64,000 nt of DNA from Acidobacteriaceae bacterium KBS 146 (lineage in GTDB: Bacteria; Acidobacteriota; Terriglobia; Terriglobales; Acidobacteriaceae): NCBI GenBank assembly GCA_000688615.1, contig JHVA01000001.1, positions 3,534,001 through 3,598,000 of the forward strand, given 5' to 3'. Position 1 is the stretch's first letter; the number at the start of each line of letters is the position of its first letter. Shown in pieces: positions 35,978 through 46,086 of the stretch. The translations under genes were made by a program, and so were the position numbers. Below the pieces are notes generated by a model. The model was not told where the DNA came from. It made no database searches and worked only from the letters and a program-made list of their open reading frames with translations.

Positions 35978-37993
35978 ATGTTGTTGAGGAACTACGCCTT
36001 CATGCGCGCTTTTGGTCGAATTTTTCGCTTTTCGCCTGCATTCCTGATGGTTTTTTTCGTTGCCGCGAGCGCCGCGTGGGCCGCCCCGGCACGGCCGCAG
36101 CTCAAGGTGACCGGCTACGTCATCAATGCCGACCTTTTTCCCGCAGACAACCGGCTCGCAGCAACCGCCGTGGTCACTTTTACCGCGCTTGAGGATCTGA
36201 CCGCCCCTGTCTTCGAGCTGAACAACGGCCTTCAACTCGCCAAAGTCACCGATGCCAGCAAAAAGCCGCTCGAAGCCGAGCGAATCGCGACCAACTCCAC
36301 CGTTCGGTTCAACCTGACGAACCCGATTCCCAAGGGAACCTCGGCCACCTGGACCTTTGAGTATGGCGGCGTCCTTAAGGGAGCTGAAACCAGCCCGGTT
36401 GAAGGAATCAACTTTGCCTCCGTCGAAGATCCGATCAGCGTCCTGCTCTATCCCGGCCGGTGGTTCCCTGTAACTGGCCTCTATACCGACCGCTTCACGG
36501 CCGAGATGCACATTCGGGTTCCCGGCGATGAGCGTGTCGTCGGCTCCGGTTCCGGCATCGCCGCTCCCAAAAGCCTTCCTGGCAATCGCACCGAGTACAC
36601 CTTTAAATGGTCGCGACCTGGCTTTCCCGGCACAATCATCGCGGGAAAGTTCCTTGAGCCCATCACCGCGCCCGGACTTAACAATGTTCATGTCTACGTG
36701 ACCGAGCCCCATAAGGCGGTCGCCGTTGCCTTTGCCCAGGACGCCGCCAAGCAGTTCGAATTCATGACGACGACCTTTGGCCAGCCGGAGAGCAGTCAGG
36801 TCAATCTGGTCGAGATGCCCACAGACGCCGTCTCAGCTACCTGGGCACCGGAGATCGCTGCTATCTCAGGCGCGCGTGTCGCCGGCAAAACCTACTCGCG
36901 GCTGCTGGCCAATACCCTGGCGCATCAGTGGTGGGGAAGCGAGATCTCTCCCGCAACACTGAATGATGCCTGGATCACCAATGGCATGTCTCGCTATGCC
37001 GAACTGATGTACGTCGAGGACTCCTCCGGAAAGAACGCTTTCGAAGCCGCCGTCACCGACGTTCAGGCAGGAGCCCTCGCTTACGATACGCAGCCGCTGA
37101 CCAGTATGGGACGGCTCGATCCCTTCTCGCCCCAATTTCAGTCCATGACCCTCGAGAAAGGGGCCATGGTCTTCCATATGCTTCGTTGGGAGATGGGAGA
37201 CGATGTCTTCATCAAGTTTCTGCGGGGTCTCCTCTCCCAATACACGGACAAGTCCGTCAGTACGGGCAATCTCCAGACGGTCGCTGAAGCTCAGTCGCAG
37301 CTCCAGCTGACCCCCTTCTTCGCGCAGTGGTGCGACGGTACCGGTGCTCCGACCTTCACCAACAAGTACACCGTCTTCCGCCTTGGAAATAACAAGGGAT
37401 TTCGAACGGTAGGGTCGATCGCGCAGGATCTGGACCTGTTTCGCATGCCGGTCGAGCTCAGAATCGAAACGGACGGTAAGACGGAAGTCCGTCGCGTTGA
37501 TGTGTCAGGAACCGAAAGCAACTTCTCGGTCGAGACCTTCGGCCGTCCGCGCCGTATCTCTATCGATCCGCAGAACTGGGTGCTGAAGAGCACTTCGGAC
37601 CTGGCCGTCCGCGTCGCCGTCCTGCGAGGCCAGCAGCAGGTGGCTCAGGGAGACCTGACCGCCGGCCTGATCGAGTACCAGAAGGCTCTCGATGCCAACC
37701 ACAACAGCTCTCTGGCCAACTACAGGATCGGCGAGGTCTTCTTTATGCAGCGGAACTACCAGTCCGCCGCCAACTCCTTCCGGGATGCTCTTCGCGGCGA
37801 CGGCGACCCCAAGTGGGTCGAGGTCTGGAGCCATATCGAGCTGGGCCGTATCTTTGACGTCACCGGCCAGCGCGACCGCGCCGTCAACGAGTACCGCCTC
37901 GCAGTCCAGACCAACGACAATACCCAAGGGGCCATCAACGAGGCACGGGCCCTCATGCAGAAGCCCTACAAGCGCGAGAGCGCGAGTAACTAA
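35978..37993 (+). CDS. M1 aminopeptidase-like protein with lost zinc site and TPR tail
   Basis: A 671-residue exported protein (signal FLMVFFVAASAAWAA) built like a membrane-alanyl aminopeptidase: N-terminal beta domain, a catalytic-like helical domain with LANTLAHQWWG, a second-ligand-like AWITNGMSRYAEL, then a C-terminal region and TPR-like repeats (~555-660). The zinc motif H-E-x-x-H reads N312-T313-x-x-H316 and the WxNEG glutamate is N335, so three of the four metal and catalytic residues are gone. It is therefore probably a non-catalytic peptide-binding or scaffold protein. Start ATG 35978 or 36002. Downstream of lpxB with a short gap. Confidence 0.85.
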   Translation: MLLRNYAFMRAFGRIFRFSPAFLMVFFVAASAAWAAPARPQLKVTGYVINADLFPADNRLAATAVVTFTALEDLTAPVFELNNGLQLAKVTDASKKPLEAERIATNSTVRFNLTNPIPKGTSATWTFEYGGVLKGAETSPVEGINFASVEDPISVLLYPGRWFPVTGLYTDRFTAEMHIRVPGDERVVGSGSGIAAPKSLPGNRTEYTFKWSRPGFPGTIIAGKFLEPITAPGLNNVHVYVTEPHKAVAVAFAQDAAKQFEFMTTTFGQPESSQVNLVEMPTDAVSATWAPEIAAISGARVAGKTYSRLLANTLAHQWWGSEISPATLNDAWITNGMSRYAELMYVEDSSGKNAFEAAVTDVQAGALAYDTQPLTSMGRLDPFSPQFQSMTLEKGAMVFHMLRWEMGDDVFIKFLRGLLSQYTDKSVSTGNLQTVAEAQSQLQLTPFFAQWCDGTGAPTFTNKYTVFRLGNNKGFRTVGSIAQDLDLFRMPVELRIETDGKTEVRRVDVSGTESNFSVETFGRPRRISIDPQNWVLKSTSDLAVRVAVLRGQQQVAQGDLTAGLIEYQKALDANHNSSLANYRIGEVFFMQRNYQSAANSFRDALRGDGDPKWVEVWSHIELGRIFDVTGQRDRAVNEYRLAVQTNDNTQGAINEARALMQKPYKRESASN

Positions 37994-38398
37994 GACGTTT
38001 GTCCTACGATAAGCCCTTCCGAATGCGCCCCATCTCATCATTTTTGGCTGGCCTTCTTGTCCTACCTTTTGTTGCCTGTCCAAGGCATGCCGAATCGTCA
38101 TAGCCTCATCCGGGTGTCGATGTATTTCGTCAATCCTTGAAATAGCGTAAGTTAGCTGATTATGGTTTTTTGTATATCCCTCTTTCGCGGCAATTAGAAA
38201 ACATAAGATGTACCTCCTATGGATTTTTGGAGTGATTTGCTAAACATTTATAAACAAAGAATTTTTCAGCACCTGGGACGACCTGCCGAAAATGGTCCAT
38301 GAAATGCCCTATACCTCCAGTGAATAGCCCAAATGGAATCGCAGAGTTCCTCCCCATAGGAAGCGATGAGTGTGTGTGGGCTGTACGAGGAGTATTAG
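37994..38398. promoter_or_regulatory. AT-rich leader upstream of the Oar-like receptor
   Basis: A 405-base gap, notably AT-rich from ~38150 to 38270. A TTGAAA at 38137 and TATGGT at 38161 with an 18-base spacer could be a sigma-70 promoter, weakly supported. GAGGAG precedes the receptor's ATG. No gene recognised. Confidence 0.35.
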
Positions 38399-41300
38399 AT
38401 GAAAAGATTATTTGGACTCGCGCTGGTGTTGATTTCCATGACGGCGCTCAGCTTCGGTCAGGTCACCTCGCAGACCGGCGGAGCCATTCAGGGTTCCATC
38501 ACGGATTCGAGTGGGGCGGTAGTCCCGAATGCCAGCGTGCTGATCAAGGGCACGGATACGGGATCTACTCGCGAATTGAAGACCGATGCGGCGGGATTTT
38601 ACAGCATCGGCCCACTTACACCTGGTAACTATCAGGTAACGATTAGCTCTGCTGGCTTCCAGACTCTGTCCGTAAACACGGTCGTTCGTACCGGTACCGC
38701 GACCAACGGTAACTTCAAGCTGTCGTTGGGCGAATCGAATGTGACCGTGGAAGTGGACGCCGGCGCATTGCAGGTCAACACGGAACAGGTTGGGGTCAGC
38801 GACGTTATCACCAGGCAGCAGATCGACTCGCTACCAGTTAACGGCCGCAACTTCCTGGACCTTGCGCAGATCGAGCCCGGCGTAATCCTGCAGAGCGGTG
38901 AGTCCTTCGATCCCACCAAAGCAGGTTACTCCGCAATTTCGACGAGCGGCGTCTCAGGCCGTACCACCCGTATTCTTCTCGACGGTCAGGACATCACTGA
39001 CGAGAACGTCGGAACGACCATCTTCAATGTTTCCTCAGGCTCCATCGGAGACTTTCAGCTCAATCGCTCAACGCAGGATGTCTCGGGCGACGTGACCTCG
39101 ACGGGACAGGTTCTGGTCTCGACGAACTCCGGAACCAATGCCTTCCACGGACAGGTCTTCTATCAGTTTCAGGACCATAGCGCACTATTCGCCAGGACCG
39201 CTGGTGGAGTGGATACACCCTTCCAGCGGAATCAGTTTGGTGGCAGCGTCGGTGGACCCCTCATCAAGGACAAGCTGTTCTTCTTCGCAAACTCTGAACG
39301 CATCAAGCAGGAATCCCCGGTGTCAATCACCATGTCCCCGGTTTTCTCGGCGATTCAGCAGCAGTTCCCCACTATTCCCTCACCCTACCGCCAGACGTAC
39401 TCGACGGTGCGGTTGGATTACAACGGTCCCTTCCACGGGCACTACTTCGCCCGCGCTAACTACGAATCCAACAGCTCCAGTTCCAACTTCGGCGCTGGCT
39501 ATCAGATCTACAACAATCGTGACAATACTCCGGGTCTTGCGGGCGGCGCGGACTTCTCCAGCGGGCACTTCACCCACTCTTTCCGTGGCAGCTACGAGAA
39601 ATTCCATAACCTGCTGGTCGATGGGACTACAGGAAACAACAGCGTTTACAACGGATTCCCGGGCCTGAACTTCCGTCTGTCTTCGGCAGGTCTTTTCTCT
39701 GGCCCCAACGCAAATTCTCCTCAGAATACCTACCAGTCGGACAAGCAGCTCCGTTATGACGGATCCTGGACCAAGGGCTCACACGTCATCCGCTACGGAT
39801 ACAGCATGAACCGTATTCTTGGTGGCGGTTTTGCGAACTTCTTTGGCCTTGGCCCTCGCGTGACTCTCCTTCCTGGAACCCTCCTCGCGAACTGCGGCGG
39901 TGTCAACGGAGCAGCTCCATGCCCGTCTGATCCTCTCAATGGTTACTACACCTCCTCGATCCGACTTGGCAACGGTCAGGGCTTCTCGACCGAGAACCCT
40001 GGCTTCGGTCTGCCTGGTGGAGGACTGTCGGATTGGCGTCAGGGTGCTTATATCGCCGACACCTGGAAGGTTACTCCGAACTTCACTCTGACCGCTGGTG
40101 TGCGCTGGAGCGTAGATACCGGACGTGCCAATCAGGACCTTCCGACGCCGCTTTGCTCCGATGTCGATACAACGCTTGTGGCAGCCCCGTGCAGCGGAAG
40201 CGCACCCCTTCTCGATCAGTTTGCACCCGGCCTGGGTAAGAAGATTCATCAGCCGTACGCAAACTTCGGTCCTCAGCTAGGTTTTGCTTACAGCCCTGGC
40301 GATCACAAGACCGTTATTCGTGCTGGCTTCGGTATCTTCTATGAGAACGATGTCTTCAACAACACCTTGAACTCGCGTTCCATCCTCATCAAGAAGGGAC
40401 TCTTCAATGATTCGAACCATACCCTTTGCGGTGGCTCGAACTCACTGACCCTTCCGGATGGCAGTGTTATCTCAGACGATGGGGGCGTATCGATCGCCAC
40501 TATCTGCTCAGAGCCTCTGAGCCAGGCTGGACAGCACTTCATCAATATCCAGAATAAGTACCAGGCGTCCACCAAGGCTGTGGGACCTGCGAGCAACGGC
40601 AGTTACGTGGGAAATACTCTCACTGTGGTTGGCGGTTATGCGGCACCCTACCGCACACCGTACTCAGAGCAGTGGAATGCCGGTGTTCAGCGTGAACTCT
40701 TCAAGGGAGGCGTGCTCTCGGTCGACTATGTGCACAACTCCACAATGAAGATCATGCAGCAGATCGACGTAAACCATGTAGGTGCGGCGCGATTCCTGAA
40801 TAAAAATGCGGCGGCTCATGCAGTTGCAGCTACGGCAAGTTCGCTTAAGGATAAAAATGATCCTACAAGTGCATTTTTTCCCGCTTGTGTAGGTATGACA
40901 GGCGGAGCTGCAATCAATTGCGTGATCGGTAGCGGTGGAACCATTGCTGACTTTGCGGTGAACGGTCTCGATTCAGGAAATAACTTCCTGAGCAGGTTTC
41001 CTGCCTCTTCTCAGAACCTGACCCCAGATACGGGTGCGGCCTTTGCAGGCGCAAATCCTGCGCTCGGTCAGGGATTGTTCCTGCTTCCGGCTGGGCGCTC
41101 TGGTTATGACGCCCTGCAGGTTGTCTTCCGTCAACAGAAGTCGCATCCTGCTCCGGGAATCATGAGCTCAAACCTGCAGATTGCGTACTCGCTCTCGCGC
41201 ATCGTCAGCACAGCCAATCCGGCGCTCAACAACGGCAATACAGGCGTTGGCGATCAGTTCTTCTCTTCGCCGTCGTATGACTATGACAATCCGACCCAGT

Positions 41301-42016
41301 ACATGGGACGGAGCGGACTGGACCACACGCATGCGATCTCATTTGGCGGTTCGGCAACCCTGAAGTACGGTCCGCAGATTGGTCTCATCGGCCACTTCTT
41401 CTCCGCTGCCGCAATGGACCTGAATCTCGATAACGGCGGAATCACTGGCGACTCGACAGCAGGTATCTTCATGTCGGACGTCACCGGTGATGGAACGATC
41501 GGCGATCTTGTTCCTGGAACGAACCCTGGGTACTACATGCATCAGTACAAGGGGAAGAACCTGAACAAGCTGATCAGCCAATACAACGCAACGCATGCAG
41601 GCCAGTTGACACCGGCAGGTCAGGCTCTGGTGTCCGCGGGACTCTTCACTCCACAGCAGTTGACGGCGCTGCAGGCGACTCAGCAGCCCATCGAGACCGC
41701 TCAGGCTCATGCTCCGGAGAATGCCTTCTACCGCAATCTCGATGTCAACTTCGCGTATCCGATTCGTCTGAGCCGGCTGCGTGAAGGGATGTCCCTGGTT
41801 CCGGCGATCGCTTTCTACAACGTAGGAAACTTCTCCAATTTCAAGGACTATCAAAACGGCACGCTGGCCGATACGACCACCGGAAGCTCCAGCGGTTTTC
41901 TGAATGGGCCGAACGGCTTCGCGGATCACGATATCAATCGTTATCAGCGTGGATCGGGTACGTCGAACATCGGTGGTGCACGATCGACCGAGTTCCAGTT
42001 GAAATTGAACTTCTAA
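38399..42016 (+). CDS. Oar-like TonB-dependent outer membrane protein with carboxypeptidase-regulatory domain
   Basis: A 1205-residue outer-membrane receptor: signal (FGLALVLISMTALSFG), an N-terminal carboxypeptidase-regulatory-like beta domain (GAIQGSITDSSGAVVPNASV, then LTPGNYQVTISSAGF), a plug-like region (QQIDSLPVNGRNFLDLAQIEPGV) and a long barrel with a terminal aromatic (STEFQLKLNF). This is the 'Oar-like' form abundant in Acidobacteria, often in dozens of copies per genome, thought to import oligosaccharides or other polymers or to contribute to adhesion. The ligand is unknown, and no neighbouring degradative gene indicates it. A strong terminator follows at 42042. Confidence 0.9.
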   Translation: MKRLFGLALVLISMTALSFGQVTSQTGGAIQGSITDSSGAVVPNASVLIKGTDTGSTRELKTDAAGFYSIGPLTPGNYQVTISSAGFQTLSVNTVVRTGTATNGNFKLSLGESNVTVEVDAGALQVNTEQVGVSDVITRQQIDSLPVNGRNFLDLAQIEPGVILQSGESFDPTKAGYSAISTSGVSGRTTRILLDGQDITDENVGTTIFNVSSGSIGDFQLNRSTQDVSGDVTSTGQVLVSTNSGTNAFHGQVFYQFQDHSALFARTAGGVDTPFQRNQFGGSVGGPLIKDKLFFFANSERIKQESPVSITMSPVFSAIQQQFPTIPSPYRQTYSTVRLDYNGPFHGHYFARANYESNSSSSNFGAGYQIYNNRDNTPGLAGGADFSSGHFTHSFRGSYEKFHNLLVDGTTGNNSVYNGFPGLNFRLSSAGLFSGPNANSPQNTYQSDKQLRYDGSWTKGSHVIRYGYSMNRILGGGFANFFGLGPRVTLLPGTLLANCGGVNGAAPCPSDPLNGYYTSSIRLGNGQGFSTENPGFGLPGGGLSDWRQGAYIADTWKVTPNFTLTAGVRWSVDTGRANQDLPTPLCSDVDTTLVAAPCSGSAPLLDQFAPGLGKKIHQPYANFGPQLGFAYSPGDHKTVIRAGFGIFYENDVFNNTLNSRSILIKKGLFNDSNHTLCGGSNSLTLPDGSVISDDGGVSIATICSEPLSQAGQHFINIQNKYQASTKAVGPASNGSYVGNTLTVVGGYAAPYRTPYSEQWNAGVQRELFKGGVLSVDYVHNSTMKIMQQIDVNHVGAARFLNKNAAAHAVAATASSLKDKNDPTSAFFPACVGMTGGAAINCVIGSGGTIADFAVNGLDSGNNFLSRFPASSQNLTPDTGAAFAGANPALGQGLFLLPAGRSGYDALQVVFRQQKSHPAPGIMSSNLQIAYSLSRIVSTANPALNNGNTGVGDQFFSSPSYDYDNPTQYMGRSGLDHTHAISFGGSATLKYGPQIGLIGHFFSAAAMDLNLDNGGITGDSTAGIFMSDVTGDGTIGDLVPGTNPGYYMHQYKGKNLNKLISQYNATHAGQLTPAGQALVSAGLFTPQQLTALQATQQPIETAQAHAPENAFYRNLDVNFAYPIRLSRLREGMSLVPAIAFYNVGNFSNFKDYQNGTLADTTTGSSSGFLNGPNGFADHDINRYQRGSGTSNIGGARSTEFQLKLNF

Positions 42017-42041
42017 CCTTGGTTCTTCCTCTCGTTAGAGG

Positions 42042-42079
42042 AACGGCGGAGAGCGAAATGCTCTCCGCCGTTTTGTTTT
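42042..42079 (+). terminator. rho-independent terminator after the Oar-like receptor
   Basis: AACGGCGGAGAGC (42042-42054) pairs with GCTCTCCGCCGTT (42060-42072) round a GAAAT loop, followed by TTTTGTTTT. Strong classic form. Confidence 0.95.
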
Positions 42080-42569
42080 AACAGGCAAAAATAGAAGAAA
42101 AGATGCTAACCACCATTCCGCGTTTTGGTGGTTACCAGTCTCTTCGGCGTCGGTGCGTGACTGCCCCCAAATTATAAAAAGTAGATATAAGACTAAAAAT
42201 GTCTGATATTTATCTTGATATAGGACCGATGTTGTCTTATATTTCAAACATCGATAGAGATACAAAGGATTTCGAGAGTTCGCAGTTCGAGCTGGCGAAG
42301 TCCTGGGAACCTTAGAAGTGAGGTGGAGAGGCAGATTCTCGCGACTTGTTTTCTGGAGTGACCGCGAGGACCTGGGCGTCTGGCTGTTGTTGAAACGGCA
42401 GATGGCTTGTGATTTTCAGGAGCAGCTGCGTGCAGTCGGCGAGGCTCCTATCCACTTCCTTCCTTCATGAATCTGGAACGCTGTTTTGCGATACCGCAAA
42501 GACGGTGTGAGCGGTTAATGCCCCTTCGTGCGCCTTTTTGACGCCCGGGGCCCAGCCTGGAGAGGAACG
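42080..42569. promoter_or_regulatory. regulatory region before the siderophore receptor
   Basis: About 490 bases. The first 200 are AT-rich; ATATAAGAC (42185-42193) and GTCTTATAT (42234-42242) form a widely spaced inverted repeat that could bind a regulator such as an iron-responsive repressor, unproven. No riboswitch is evident, in particular no cobalamin box was recognised. GGAGAGGAA precedes ATG 42570. Confidence 0.4.
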
Positions 42570-45170
42570 ATGAAGAAGCACGCGAGAAGAGATAGCCTGA
42601 AGGGCCGGTTCAAGGGCTCGAGGAACTGGGTGGCGGTGGGGGCCCTGGCAGCGACGGTGATCGGCACGGGCCGACAATCTCCGGCAGCGGTCAAAGAGAG
42701 TCTGGCCGCAGCGGGTGGTGCGGCGGCGGCTCCTTCGACGAATCTTCCGGTCAAGCGAGTGAATATCGCGGCCGGGCCTCTGGATGCTGCTCTTGCGGCG
42801 TATGAGCAGCAGACGGGGATGCATGTCCGGGTGGACCTTCCCCAAGGCGCGATTGCGGGCTTTCAGACCAAGGGGGTTTCGGGTCTGTTTGCAGAGGACG
42901 AGGCGCTGCGCCTGTTGCTCTCCGGAACGGGGTTGAACTTCCGGGTGGAGGATGAGTCGACGCTGGCGGTGGGACTGCAGGCGAAGGATTCAGTGGATGT
43001 ATCGGCTTCGGCCAATTCGGTGGCGCTCACACAGTTCACGGAGCCGCTGAGCGACGTGCCGCAGACGGTCAACGTCGTCCCGCAGTTCGTTATGCAAGAG
43101 CAGGCGGTCACGACGATGCGCGACAGTCTGCGCAACGTACCCGGCCTGAGCATTGCTGCGGGGGAAGGCGGAGCGCAGGGAGACAACCTGACGATTCGAG
43201 GTTTTTCGGCGCGGAACGACATCTTTCTGGATGGCATTCGCGACTTCGGCTCGTACTATCGCGATTCGTTCAACTACGACGCGGTGGAGGTGCTGCAGGG
43301 GCCGGCAAGCGTGGAGTTTGGCCGCGGTTCAACGGGTGGTGTTGTCAATCAGGAGCAGAAGCAGCCCCTGTTGCAGGAGCGCATCTCTGGCTCGCTGCAG
43401 CTGGGGACCAACCTGATGCGCCGCGTGACGGCGGATGTCAATGAGCCTCTGACAACCTTCGGCTCGGGCGCGGCGTTTCGCCTGAATGTGGCGGGAATGC
43501 AGACCAATGTTGCGGAACGCGATATTACCAATACACGCCGGTTTGGGATTGCACCTTCGATTGCGTTCGGGCAGAACTCGCCTACGCGGTACTTGGTGAG
43601 CTACCTGCATGAGAGCGAGAACACGATACCGGACTATGGCCTGCCTTACTTTCTGTACAAGGTTCCTCAGGTCGACCGTAGCAACTACTACGGCTATGCG
43701 GAAGACAATTTTTTGCGGACGAGTCCGGATATTGTGACGGCGAGAGTGGAGCATGACTTCAGCGCGCCGGTGACGCTGCGTTCGACGCTGCGATGGGCGA
43801 ACTATCCCCGCGATGTTCGAATCACGGAGCCGCAGGTTCCCAGCACGCCGGTGTTTTCGGCGATTGGAGGAGTGAAGATGGTGGCCTGCGTTCCTCCGGC
43901 CTGCTTCCCGATCAATTACGACCTGAATCTTGTGCAGGTGGTTCGAAACCAGATCGCGGCCAAGAGCGTAGAAGACATGCTGTGGGAGCAGACCAGTGTG
44001 ACGGCGCGTCTGAGGTTCGCCCGGATTGAGAACAATCTGGTGGCGATGCTGGAGGGAGGACGCGAGAGATCGAGTCCTCTGCGCACGAGTTACACGGTAC
44101 CGAATACATCGCTGCTCAATCCGAATCCCTACGACCTGTTTGCGCCGTCGTCGGTGAGCATTCGATCGAACACGCACGTCTCGTCGACGTCCTACGGCTT
44201 CAATGTTCTGGACACGCTGAAGCTGACGCAGTGGCTGCAGTTCTCGGGAGGCATTCGTTTCGACTACTTCAACTCGGACTCGTTAACCGATGCAGTGGGT
44301 TCGACGCCGGCGATTCACTCGAGCCGGCTGGACAAGCAACCGACGTACCGGGCCGCGGTGGTTGTGAAGCCGAGGCAGAACGGAAGCGTGTATTTCGACT
44401 ATGGGACGTCGTTCAATCCTTCGGCGGAGTCGCTTTCGCTGAGTGGAAACAACGCGGCTCTTCCGCCGGAGCTGAACTCGACGATAGAGATCGGGACGAA
44501 GTGGGACTGGCTGCACGATCGGTTGAATGTGAGCGGGAGCTATTTTTCGACCGAGAAGCAGAATGCCCGCGAGACTGATCCGAACAATACGGCCAATACG
44601 ATTCTGGTGGGAACGCAGCAGGTTCGTGGAGCGCAGATTGGTGTGATTGGCCACCTTCCGGAGCATTTCGACATCATCGTTGGATACGCGTACCTGAACG
44701 GCCGCGTGGAGAAGAGCATCCTGAACGCATCGCCGTTCGCGTCGCAGTATAAGCACGGCGATCCGGTCTATGGGGGGTTCCCGTACTTCTTCTCGCCGAC
44801 GGGCTTTCCGTTCGCGAACGTGCCGAAGAACAGCGGCAATCTATGGGTAACGCATAATCTGCGGTGGCGTTTTGTGGGTGGATTCGGGGGCAATTATGTA
44901 TCGGCGCGTCGTGCGAGCTCGACGGCGATGGCGGCGGTATACAACAGCGTGGCGCCGGTCCCCGTAACCAGCGTCCCTCTGGACTTCAAGGCGATTCCGG
45001 GATACTGGACGTTCAATGCGATGTTGCGGCGTCCCATCTCGGACCACCTGGAGTTCCAGGCGAATGTAGTTAATCTGACGAACAAGTTTTATATCGACCA
45101 GCCACACCCAAATCATCTGGTTCCGGGAGAAGGTCTCAATGCACAGATAGGAATGAACGTTAAATTTTAG
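42570..45170 (+). CDS. TonB-dependent siderophore receptor with STN signalling domain
   Basis: An 866-residue receptor. After an export region comes a secretin/TonB short N-terminal (STN) domain (~residues 55-135: VNIAAGPLDAALAAYEQQTG), which in transducers talks to a FecR-type anti-sigma factor; then a plug with LTIRGFSARNDIFLDGIRDFGSYYRDSF and VEVLQGPASVEFGRGSTGGVVN, matching siderophore receptors of the FhuE/FpvA kind; then the barrel ending in LNAQIGMNVKF. No fecI/fecR pair flanks it. The adjacent PiuC-type gene fits an iron theme. Ligand is inferred as a ferric siderophore. Confidence 0.9.
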   Translation: MKKHARRDSLKGRFKGSRNWVAVGALAATVIGTGRQSPAAVKESLAAAGGAAAAPSTNLPVKRVNIAAGPLDAALAAYEQQTGMHVRVDLPQGAIAGFQTKGVSGLFAEDEALRLLLSGTGLNFRVEDESTLAVGLQAKDSVDVSASANSVALTQFTEPLSDVPQTVNVVPQFVMQEQAVTTMRDSLRNVPGLSIAAGEGGAQGDNLTIRGFSARNDIFLDGIRDFGSYYRDSFNYDAVEVLQGPASVEFGRGSTGGVVNQEQKQPLLQERISGSLQLGTNLMRRVTADVNEPLTTFGSGAAFRLNVAGMQTNVAERDITNTRRFGIAPSIAFGQNSPTRYLVSYLHESENTIPDYGLPYFLYKVPQVDRSNYYGYAEDNFLRTSPDIVTARVEHDFSAPVTLRSTLRWANYPRDVRITEPQVPSTPVFSAIGGVKMVACVPPACFPINYDLNLVQVVRNQIAAKSVEDMLWEQTSVTARLRFARIENNLVAMLEGGRERSSPLRTSYTVPNTSLLNPNPYDLFAPSSVSIRSNTHVSSTSYGFNVLDTLKLTQWLQFSGGIRFDYFNSDSLTDAVGSTPAIHSSRLDKQPTYRAAVVVKPRQNGSVYFDYGTSFNPSAESLSLSGNNAALPPELNSTIEIGTKWDWLHDRLNVSGSYFSTEKQNARETDPNNTANTILVGTQQVRGAQIGVIGHLPEHFDIIVGYAYLNGRVEKSILNASPFASQYKHGDPVYGGFPYFFSPTGFPFANVPKNSGNLWVTHNLRWRFVGGFGGNYVSARRASSTAMAAVYNSVAPVPVTSVPLDFKAIPGYWTFNAMLRRPISDHLEFQANVVNLTNKFYIDQPHPNHLVPGEGLNAQIGMNVKF

Positions 45171-45218
45171 GAATGCCGCTCTTTGCTTTTGGGGATCTGG
45201 TGGGAGTGGCAGAGACCG

Positions 45219-45284
45219 CAGATCCTTCGACTTCGCCACTCGAGATAAGACTTGCGAGTAGCTTCGCTCAGGATGACGCGTTCG
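45219..45284. repeat. GTCATCCTGAGC-type dispersed repeat, inverted copy
   Basis: Reading on the minus strand: CGTCATCCTGAGCGAAGC (from 45284) and, after a divergent centre, GAAGTCGAAGGATCTGCGG (ending at 45219). It lies between the siderophore receptor and the PiuC-type gene. Same family as the copies near 12.78, 15.08 and 16.33 kb. Confidence 0.6.
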
Positions 45285-45380
45285 TTTGAGATTGAGGTCC
45301 TGTTGTTTTTGGTGTGTTGCGGCGCTGCTTGAATTCTGATGTGCGACTCTGGGTCGCAGACTTCGTTTTATGGTGAACTC

Positions 45381-46061
45381 ATGCTAATTACGATTCCGGA
45401 CGTTTTGAATGCGGCTGAAGTAGCGCAGATGCGAGCGAAGCTGGATGCCGCGAACTGGGTAGATGGCAAGGTTACGGCGGGATATCAGGCGCAGCGCGTG
45501 AAAGAGAACGAACAGCTGCCGGAGGCCTCTCCGCTGGCTGTGGAGCTGGGCGATGTGGTGTTGAAGGGACTGGCCCGATCTCCGCTTTTTATGTCCGCAG
45601 CGCTCCCGCTGCGGGTATTTCCACCGATGTTCAACCGCTATCAGGGTGGGGGCCGCTTTGGGACGCATGTGGATACTGCCATCCGTTCGGTGGTTCCTTC
45701 CGGACAGAGGATTCGCACGGACGTGTCTGCGACTCTGTTTCTTACACCGCCAGAAGAGTATGACGGCGGGGAACTGCTCGTTGAAGACACTTATGGAGCC
45801 CACAGCGTGAAGCTGCCGATGGGGCATCTGGTGCTGTATCCCGCGACGAGCTTACATCGAGTAGAGCCGGTAACGCGCGGAGCCAGAGTCTCGAGCTTCT
45901 TCTGGGTGCAGAGTATGATCCGAAGCGATGCAGACCGGACGATGCTGTTCGATCTGGACCAGACGATCCAGAAGCTCGCGGTGGAACTTCCGGGAAACCC
46001 TCTGGGAGTGAATCTGACAGGGGTTTATCACAACCTGCTGCGGAGATGGGCGGAGATGTAA
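45381..46061 (+). CDS. PiuC/YbiX-type Fe(II)/2-oxoglutarate dioxygenase
   Basis: A 226-residue enzyme of the PKHD-type hydroxylase family (PiuC, YbiX). Fe(II) ligands are H96 and D98 in FGTHVDTA and H159 in TSLHRVEPV; the distal arginine R169 in [14 protein letters not shown] would hold 2-oxoglutarate. The C-terminal [10 protein letters not shown] helix is typical. In proteobacteria the piuC gene lies beside siderophore receptors and is iron-regulated, exactly as here (downstream of the receptor at 42570), though its substrate is unknown. An ATG at 45381 is the natural start; the nearest SD is weak. Confidence 0.9.
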   Translation: MLITIPDVLNAAEVAQMRAKLDAANWVDGKVTAGYQAQRVKENEQLPEASPLAVELGDVVLKGLARSPLFMSAALPLRVFPPMFNRYQGGGRFGTHVDTAIRSVVPSGQRIRTDVSATLFLTPPEEYDGGELLVEDTYGAHSVKLPMGHLVLYPATSLHRVEPVTRGARVSSFFWVQSMIRSDADRTMLFDLDQTIQKLAVELPGNPLGVNLTGVYHNLLRRWAEM

Positions 46062-46086
46062 CCTATCAAGCCATTGTGATTGGCTG

